Source of the DNA: Chrysopilus asiliformis
Lineage: Eukaryota; Arthropoda; Insecta; Diptera; Rhagionidae
Length of the DNA: 64,000 bases
Assembly (NCBI GenBank): GCA_964034945.1
Contig: OZ035961.1
Coordinates: forward strand, 75,456,188-75,520,187
Reading direction: 5' to 3'
The position numbers and the translations under genes are program-made. Within the stretch, counting starts at the first letter, position 1. The number at the start of each line of letters is the position of its first letter. The notes beneath the pieces were generated by a model. It worked only from the letters and a program-made list of their open reading frames with translations, was not told the origin of the DNA and did no database searches. This document shows positions 57,468-64,000 of this stretch, one piece after another.

Positions 57468-57962
57468 TAATCGGTGCATCGATTCCCTTTTTATACAATT
57501 TTTTCTGTGAATTTTTCTTATAATCAAATACGACCTAATAGATTCAGAAATTTAAAATATTTGTGCCACCAAATTGTATAATGTATACGAAATCCTCTTA
57601 AAAGCTACATTGAGACCTATAATTGTCACATTCTACTGTCTAACTGCTGATCGTGAGCACTTTTTCTGCACTTAATTCAGAATAATCATGATCACATCAT
57701 GAGATCAAACGCAACATTATTCGAAGGTAAATTGACAATCGAAATTGAAATCAAATCGAAATCGAAAGGAGGGCATAGGGACAAATGCCACGATCAACAA
57801 TCAACCATCAAGAATCAACAAATAACGATAAATAAACACGTACTGAAAATAATGACGGCAGCATAGATGCTGTTTTATGTCACACAAAAATCATTCCTTC
57901 ACAAGCTGTGTATGACCCGCACCATTGGAAACATTTGCTGTGTTACAATTTCGTAACTTTTG
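57468..57962. other. Probable 3' UTR or downstream flank of the - strand gene
   Basis: No coding frame. AATAAA-like words on the - strand could serve as polyadenylation signals, but none stands out. The LTR element begins immediately to the left. Confidence 0.3.
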
Positions 57963-58112
57963 CTAAACTCGCTGATCGTGCGGTAACTTCTCTTTAATCT
58001 TGACGCGCTTCACTTCAGTGTCTTTAAGATCACTGTATACAGAAATGTAGAACTTGAGCAATTCACCGATGGCTTCACATTGATCGTGAAGTACTGAATC
58101 TAGAGCTTGAAT
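57963..58112 (-). CDS. - strand gene, terminal exon
   Basis: The acceptor GCAATTCAAG precedes 58112. Phase 0; 49 residues beginning IQALDSVLHDQCEAIGELLK and ending KEKLPHDQRV, then TAG. The 81-nt intron upstream contains GATGATGATG repeats and reads through without a stop, so intron retention would also keep the frame. Confidence 0.55.
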   Translation of the reverse strand: MQALDSVLHDQCEAIGELLKFYISVYSDLKDTEVKRVKIKEKLPHDQRV

Positions 58113-61100
58113 CTTGAATTGCACGATCATCATCATCACTACAATGATTGTCATCGTCACTATCATTAGTCTTAGGCCGCGAAAACTGCTTACCTGCAAA
58201 TCGATCTTGCCGACGATTTTCTTTAATGATGTCTAAACAAAAGTTTAATTATTTAAAGTGATGAAGTGCACCTCTTTTATGTACTCCCCATCGTTTATTT
58301 TACTGAATTTTAATAATGAATATGAAAGATTGAAGTTTTAAATGCGTGTAAATTCAATAATTGCTGGAAGCACCGTATTTTTGATTGATCGGACCGAACT
58401 ACATAATTTTTTTTTATGCATTCGATCATTGCAGTTATGCTCTTAAAATGAAGTCATTATGCAAAATTGCACTTTTGCAAAAATCTAGATATTGATTTAT
58501 TTCAAGTTGAAAGCATTCGAAATTGCAAAACTCTATCTTCAGAAAAATTGTGTTCATTTATTTTCCATTAGAGGAATAACTGACGCAACCATTAAAGATC
58601 TTTCATAAAATTAAAATTTTAAAAAAATGTCGACCTTATGTCCATTGACTGATTTCCAGCAATCAAAAATTATTTATAAAATCGAATTTATTTCGCCATC
58701 GTTTCGTTGGAAATGAAGTTTGGCGTGGCAATATCACTTAAGCGTTTCCAGAGTGTTTTAAAAATTAGTTTAGATGGCATGCGATCGAAACACCTGATGA
58801 TGATCAACAGAGCTTACCGACCCCGCTTAGTTTAGGTTTGGGATTAGATAATTTTTTTGTTTTTATTTCACACTTTTCAATGTTTAGCAAAAAAAAAACT
58901 TTATCATTACGATCGTCTTTTCTTCAAGTCCAATCGATTTAAAATGCGTTTGTGACTCAATTTCCTTAACGATCAACAAATTGCTACGTCTTTGGAACGA
59001 TGTGAAGATGCTTTAAGACACGTTAATGGCATGAAGTTCTTCTAAATCTGGATTAACAGTCAATCAATAAAAAATTGCTGAAAATTTATTTTACGACAAT
59101 TAACTTGTTAGTGTTGATCACAACAATTTGTTAAATGTGGCTGATTCAATTCGTTTCAATTCGATTCGATTCGATACGATTTGATTACTTTGGGAACGAT
59201 CAACTGATCAATTGGTTTTATTGGATTTGCTGGATGGATGGATGGTAATGATAGTGTCGAAGTAATTGGCAATGTAGAGCACATCGTTATTAACTACCAT
59301 CGATTTGTTTGGTTTACGATGATTGCAACAAATTGCTAATAATAAATTAAAATACCAGTTATAATATTTCTGCTAGGTATGCTTTTTTGTTTGTTTTCTT
59401 GATTTGAAAAAGTAGTTCTATGAATTGGCGAATGAATTATTTATGGGGACGAATAACTTGATTAGATATAAAATAAAAACTAGATATGTTGGATGCACAG
59501 GATATGTTGAGTGCTAATTTCTTACACATAATATAATAGTTCTTTTATATAATTTATTATTTTTAATAAATTTAATAGTACAAAGCGATATGACTATTTG
59601 TTGAGTGATTAAGATTGTTTGAAATTACAATATAAAAAGTATCTTTTACACGCGGTACAGATTTTTTTATACAATTGTTGGAGTTGTTTTTGGCCATTTG
59701 TATTTGATTTGGTCTAATTCAATGTAATGAAATACTTTCATAGATCTGATGAACAACATTTTTCTGAGTGTAGTAAGAATCTAAGACGAGTTTTTATCAG
59801 TATTCCATACGAAAAAATTCAATTATTGAAAGTGAAAATGGCTCAACTAAATTACACTGGTCCAATTGGTTTTTTTTTAAATATGTACTAGCTTGCATAC
59901 CCGTCATTGCCGGGTCAAGTTTTTTTCAAATTTTTATTTTTTTTGATGGTCTATGTTGGAGCTAAACTTCAGGCCAATCGGCTCGGTAGTTTCCCCGCGA
60001 AAGGGTAACATAGAGGAAGAGCTAAGTTTCGAAATCACTTTACCCCCTCCCCTTACTCCCCGCACCCCTCGGTTCCAACCGTATGCCTATGTTGGAACCA
60101 GAACTACCACAGACACTCATGCCGAATTTCAAGTCAATCGGTTCAGCCGTTTTTGCGTGAAAGAGGAACAGACAGACAGACAGATAGATTGTTAAGTTTT
60201 TCAACCACGTTTTCCTCTTAAAGATTGTGGTTTTTCTTGAAACGGCTGAAGTAAATTATTCCTATATCAGGATTTATTCATAAAAACCTCAAATAAATAC
60301 TTTTAGTATTTCTCAAATAAAAAGCTTTTGTTCCTGCTCCAGTGCCATAAAAAATGTTCTTTCCATCTAATTTATATGACAGCAGGAATGTTTTGCAATC
60401 GTCTTAGCCGGCGATCACCTTGAAATTAATTTTTAATAAAAATCAACAAAACTCTTAAAGGAAAGAAATGCCACAAACATAAATAAAACACAAAAAGAAA
60501 TAGTCTGAAAACAGTGCATAAAAACCCATAATAAAGTTCAAAACAATTCACCTCCGTCTGCACAGCATTTAATTAGCGTACGGTATGTGATTAACTGGAG
60601 CAGCACCTTAAGATCGCTTACCGGTCTTCGTGGGTCGCTTGGCGCGGTACCGTATCTGAATATCTGAAGAAATAATGCACTTATCTATAGATAGTTTCAG
60701 GTGGACTTGCACTCAGCTCCAATTCAGGTTCAAATTTTATTGAAAAAAACACACTCAGCTTCATATCACATCAATGGCGAAGAACAATGGTTGGTTGAGT
60801 TGAGTTTTCTCGGTAATTTAACCACATTTGGAGTCTTGTCGCATGGGCTGCTTTTAGACTCTATTCCAAATTCAATTCCAATGAGGCACCTCCATTGTGC
60901 GCACGGATTTTATGCCTTTTTCCTTCGACATGTGTACACATTAGGCCATGGAGGCCTTTGTCTTGTTCCAGTCCTTATCTAAGCATTTTGGTCAACAGAA
61001 TTCTTTCAATTACACACTTCGATTGGGTTCTAGAGTTGTGAGCACTTGCATCTGAGACCTTCAAATATCGCCATTGTGCTGCATTGGTTCTATGTGTTCT

Positions 61101-63172
61101 GGTTAATTGCCGTTCCATATTGGCGGGATACTTGGAAATTTATGAGCAAGTGGCCAAAGTCGCCATTTATGTGCCAACGATGTGTGAATGTCTATCGATC
61201 TTAAATATGGACATAAACGATCATGTTACGATCGTAACCAGAAGCGTTGCGGTGTTTGTGCACTTGGCGAATTTGTGCTGAAATCAACATATGAATGGGT
61301 AAAAGGACAGTTGGCTACTAAATAATGAATACCAGCGTTTAACTGCAACTAAGGTGGTCCAGCTGGCCGTTGCATTCACTGGTGAAGGTCGACTGACGTC
61401 AAAGCTTGGACTTGACACTTTTTATTTCAGTTTATTTTTACCATTTTACTTTATCGTTATTAATTCTGTTTAGACACTGCAAGTTGCTTGAATTAAGGGC
61501 CTTTTTCATAAAACCACTTCCTGGATTTTATTTGCGTGAAAAAATCTTCGCTATAGGATTAGAAACCATGGCCGAATTCCAAAATTTGTAAGATTGTTTT
61601 GTGCCACATTAACACCAGACGATGTGATTGCAGTCTTGGCTGACGGTGTGGTTAGTACCAAGCAGTAACTATCAATACTTAATGTGAGTTTGTAATGCAA
61701 ACATTAACTTTAACATATAATTTGTGTGGAAATTCCGTAAAATACGTCATGCTAATTTTTGGGTTTTTCGGACAATCCCTCTTTTCTCCCCCTCATTACA
61801 CTTTTCGCGATTTTTGTCTGGGTATTGTTGTAAATCGGCAGGTATTTATCGCTCGTAATTAAAACCATTAATTTGAATTTAATCAAATGTATCGCTTTAT
61901 TCCCCCCTCGAATATTACAAGGGACGTTTAAGCTGCTTTAATGTGTGCCTTGAATTCGACGTCTAAACAAGAACTCTATTCGGTATCATCTCACCGCTTC
62001 AACTGCATTATCAAATGCCCTAGTTCCAACATAAATCATGCTTTTTCAAAAAACAAAAAAACAAAGAAAAATTGAAAAATCAAAGATCCATCATAAACAT
62101 TGAATGATTTTTTATTAGCGAAGCCAGGTAAAAAGTACAATCGACCGGAAATGAATGTTCAAATGAACTATTTAAAATATTACTTCACAAAAAAATTCAA
62201 GGTGGGCCAATGGGTGTTAGCATAACAAATCGCTAATAGCAATGAACAAAATCGCCTTCAGGCATTTTTATTTTATTTATTTTTTCTCTCATTGAATTTC
62301 AACAATGGTCCTTCGATGCATTCCTGAAAATGTCATCTAAACTCTAAACAAACAAAACCGCACAGTGAGCAGAAAAGACTAAAAAAATTAATTGTGCAGG
62401 TGAGGATGACACTCCCAAACAATGTTAGGATGACACTCCCAAAAATTGATAAATTGATCGAGTAAACAATCGAAACTCTGCCAAAGATCGTCGACTCAAA
62501 AACTCCGACACAGCAGATTAAAGCAGAGCAATAGCCTTCTTAGCACATCATCTACTGCATCAACATCAGCATAATAAGCATAAAAATCATCTCCTCTGTG
62601 TGTTCATTCCTCTTTAATTATGCAAATGTCAAAAGCCGTTGCTGCTGTCGCCGCCGCTAAAACCTACCGAGCGTCAATTGTCAATTATTCAATAGATGCT
62701 AGCTTTCATGTCCGTACTCTAGCTAAACTGAGGCAAAATGTCAAGAAATGAATCTTAAGTATGCGAAACCAAACACCCGTTTCAAATCTAAGATAAGCAT
62801 TCCCCAATGAATGTGTCAATGTAATAAAATTATTACGCCATCCGATTTGTCAGAAGTACACCAAATGAAATTTAAACAATGTGTATAAACTTCGAGGGAT
62901 TCAATTCGTCCCGTTATGAACTTTCAAAGCATTTCATGGGGCCCATTGATTCTGGACTCCTCTTGACGAAAATTGTTGAAGATGCTCCCAGTTTAAGGTC
63001 GCGAAGCTTAAGATCCCAAAACGCAAATGGCCACATAACTGGCCTGGCATACCTTACCCTGCCCGGCCCAGCCCGGCAATTGCATCTACGACTGAACGAG
63101 ACAACGGGTCTATGTTGGCAAGAGATATCGCATCGTGTTGAATGCGCTCACGAACTTGACCTTTCACATAAC
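57963..63172 (-). CDS. Unrecognised - strand gene, 3' part, five phase-linked small exons
   Basis: Five segments, each with a GT donor and AG acceptor in the right phase, read as one protein. They are 63172 or 63160 to 63058 (exits phase 2), 62019-61995 (25 nt), 60663-60622 (42 nt), 58232-58194 (39 nt) and 58112-57963 (ends TAG). The product contains ERIQHDAISLANIDPLSRSV, then VDAIAGLGRAG, AFDNAVEA, IFRYGTAPSDPRRP, TSLKKIVGKIDLQ and a last helical exon. The end (IQALDSVLHDQCEAIGELLK onward) has heptad-like spacing of L/I/V and could be a coiled coil. I do not recognise the family. Introns are 81 bp to 2.4 kb. The 5' part lies beyond the window or in the problematic 63164-63337 segment. No function is claimed. 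Confidence 0.6.
58194..58232 (-). CDS. - strand gene, 39-nt exon
   Basis: It encodes TSLKKIVGKIDLQ, phase 0 in and out. The acceptor is AAACTTTTGTTTAG and the donor CAG|GTAAGC; both are strong. Confidence 0.6.
59888..60195 (-). mobile_element. 5'-truncated Helitron copy
   Basis: On the - strand the 3' end is CTAG followed by T, preceded by the hairpin ACCCGGCAATGACGGGT. The body matches 33459-33925 (CGGGGAAACTACCGAGCCGA; GTTCCTCTTTCACGCAAAAA; CTGTCTGTCTGTCTG). The 5' terminus is missing or unrecognisable. It lies in an intron of the - strand gene. The + strand frame across it is not a gene. Confidence 0.7.
60622..60663 (-). CDS. - strand gene, 42-nt exon
   Basis: It encodes IFRYGTAPSDPRRP, phase 0 in and out. 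The acceptor is CATTATTTCTTCAG and the donor CCG|GTAAGC. The exon is strikingly G+C-rich in an AT-rich neighbourhood. Confidence 0.6.
60664..61994. other. Intron of - strand gene
   Basis: No exon fits the phase. Several protein-like but unlinked frames occur (for example - strand around 61570-61660, TPSAKTAITSSGVN), which I do not call. The + strand frame at 60701-60982 has no recognisable domain. Confidence 0.3.
61995..62019 (-). CDS. - strand gene, 25-nt micro-exon
   Basis: GGCATTTGATAATGCAGTTG plus AAGCG lies between the acceptor GGAACTAG and the donor GTGAGA. It enters in phase 2, completing GG|G from the 63058 exon, encodes AFDNAVEA and exits in phase 0. This is exactly what is needed to reach the 42-nt exon. 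Its tiny size makes it less certain than its neighbours. Confidence 0.45.
62020..63057. other. Intron of - strand gene
   Basis: Non-coding. A 22-bp unit, AGGATGACACTCCCAAA plus a few bases, is duplicated at 62403-62447. Confidence 0.35.
63058..63172 (-). CDS. - strand gene, exon with VRERIQHDAISLANIDPLSR
   Basis: The donor CAGG|GTAAGG lies at 63057. Upstream start is either 63172 (acceptor TTTTGAG) or 63160 (acceptor GTGAAAG), both phase 1. The frame is open for 38 codons and strongly protein-like: GQVRERIQHDAISLANIDPL, then SRSVVDAIAGLGRA. The upstream context lacks a good polypyrimidine tract, which makes the 5' border doubtful. Confidence 0.55.
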
Positions 63173-63337
63173 CTCAAAACACAATACCACGTCAGAGATT
63201 CGTCGTTGTCTAGATCTCCCCATGGCCCCATCGAGAAGATTTGATTTCTCTTCCATCTCCCAGTCTTCGGCTGCTCCATCATCGACATCGCAAAGGGGAA
63301 TCTGTTCCCGAGATTTCCATTGGCGTTCCCTTTTCAT
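63164..63337 (-). CDS. Possible upstream coding segment in a shifted frame
   Basis: A 57-codon - strand frame from 63337 reads MKRERQWKSREQIPLCDVDD, then an acidic stretch (AAEDWEMEEKSNLLDGAMG), RSRQRRISDV and a TGA at 63164-63166. It overlaps the start of the next exon in a different frame. One missing base near 63166 would join the two into a single continuous protein. Alternatives are an assembly error, a true frameshift, or an isoform ending here. Confidence 0.35.
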   Translation of the reverse strand: MKRERQWKSREQIPLCDVDDGAAEDWEMEEKSNLLDGAMGRSRQRRISDVVLCFEVM

Positions 63338-64000
63338 CCCGAATGTTCAACTACCGACATTCTTATGAGGCCTGATTTGAAAATTAAGCTAATGTGACGT
63401 TTATTCGAATTCTCTTTCTATGTTGTCTGTGCGCTTTATTACTATTTTGCGTTTTCCGGTATATGCTGCAGCCGTGAAATCACAGATGATACATTTTAAA
63501 TCACACATTCGTTAATCACACACTACTAAACCCTCCTTAATTTAAAATTTTTGTTTTGCCTTTGTTTACTGCCGGTTTTTGAAGATTTAATGTGATTTGA
63601 AAATTTAACACAAAGTTTTCGTCAAAAAGACTGACTGGAGTAAAAAATGGGTTTTCTAGTAATTCCTTCGTAGGTACGAGGTGAATTGCTGTTCGCATAT
63701 AATTCGCATAGGAATAGCAGTATCATCGTGAAAACAGTTTAGGAAAATTTAACTTAATGGCAGTTAATTCAAAATGATTCCATGTAGCCAAAAGTAGTAC
63801 AAAAAAATTCATCAAGATTTTTACGCACAAAACAAACCTGGAAACCAATTTTCTCTTGAAAGCTTCGGCTCATGTTTTTTTTTTTAAATTCAACAAAATA
63901 GTGTTAAATTGGCAGCTACAATCCGAGCAACAAAATTAAAATATCTGACAGCACAAGACTTTCTTATACAAAATCTACGTCCTCCCCCAATTACACTATA
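63338..64000. other. Right end of window, no gene seen
   Basis: AT-rich. The last 60 bp (AAGACTTTCTTATACAAAAT...) are an inverted, diverged match to 29455-29515, so a dispersed repeat starts or ends here. Confidence 0.35.

Noticed and set aside
57700..57850. Direct-repeat array reminiscent of CRISPR (ATCAACAATCAACCATCAAG...)
   Set aside because: Short degenerate AATCAA words without regular spacers, in a eukaryotic context.
60701..60982. 93-codon + strand frame after TTTCAG
   Set aside because: No domain or donor with matching phase; lies in an intron of the - strand gene.
61564..61665. Protein-like frames on both strands near 61.6 kb (MAEFQN with a GTAAGA donor; TPDDVIAVLADGVVSTKQ)
   Set aside because: No partner exon in phase, and both strands look equally coding-like.

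Overview
The window is AT-rich eukaryotic DNA, most consistent with an insect and probably a dipteran-like genome. The evidence is the repeat content: Tc1/mariner, hAT, PIF/Harbinger, Mutator-like, CACTA-like and Helitron DNA elements, plus an LTR retrotransposon with very long LTRs and a lysine-tRNA primer site. The exons are short, and splice sites and start context look insect-like. There are no operons, ribosome binding sites or CRISPR arrays. Most open frames over 60 codons here are chance.

Host genes. Two genes can be partly read. (1) On the + strand, a coding exon at 26400-26472 and a second at 34455-34508 are phase-compatible. Together they give the N-terminus of what looks like a KLF3/8/12-type transcription factor, including the CtBP-binding motif PVDLS. 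The zinc-finger exons are not in the window as far as I can see. (2) On the - strand, five small phase-compatible exons between 63172 and 57963 (about 103-115, 25, 42, 39 and 150 nt) form the 3' end of a gene I do not recognise. Its stop codon lies at 57963-57965.

Repeats, left to right. 0-10 kb: a Harbinger-like MITE, a CACTA-like element, a dispersed repeat with a MITE inside it, an internally deleted transposase, a hAT element with a perfect 8-bp target duplication, and a foldback element. 12-26 kb: a second hAT, two MITEs carrying tRNA-like segments, a Mutator-like MITE with a 9-bp target duplication, a Harbinger element with a transposase remnant, a 1.4-kb CACGG-ended element, and a hammerhead-like motif. 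30-41 kb: a nested repeat, a Helitron, a deleted mariner (DD34D) and a decayed Tc1-like element (DD34E) with four terminal repeats. 44-50 kb: a second CACTA-like copy sitting at the stop codon of a dead reading frame, a hAT-like MITE, and a LINE reverse-transcriptase fragment. 50.66-57.46 kb: a complete, very young LTR retrotransposon with apparently identical 2,140-bp LTRs, one 342-codon ORF, no pol, and a degenerate lysine tRNA inside it.

How it fits together. The region is introns and flanks of two genes, packed with nested transposons. The LTR element landed about 0.5 kb downstream of the - strand gene's stop codon. All element classes were assigned from terminal repeats, target-site duplications and coding remnants seen by eye. 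No database search was possible.
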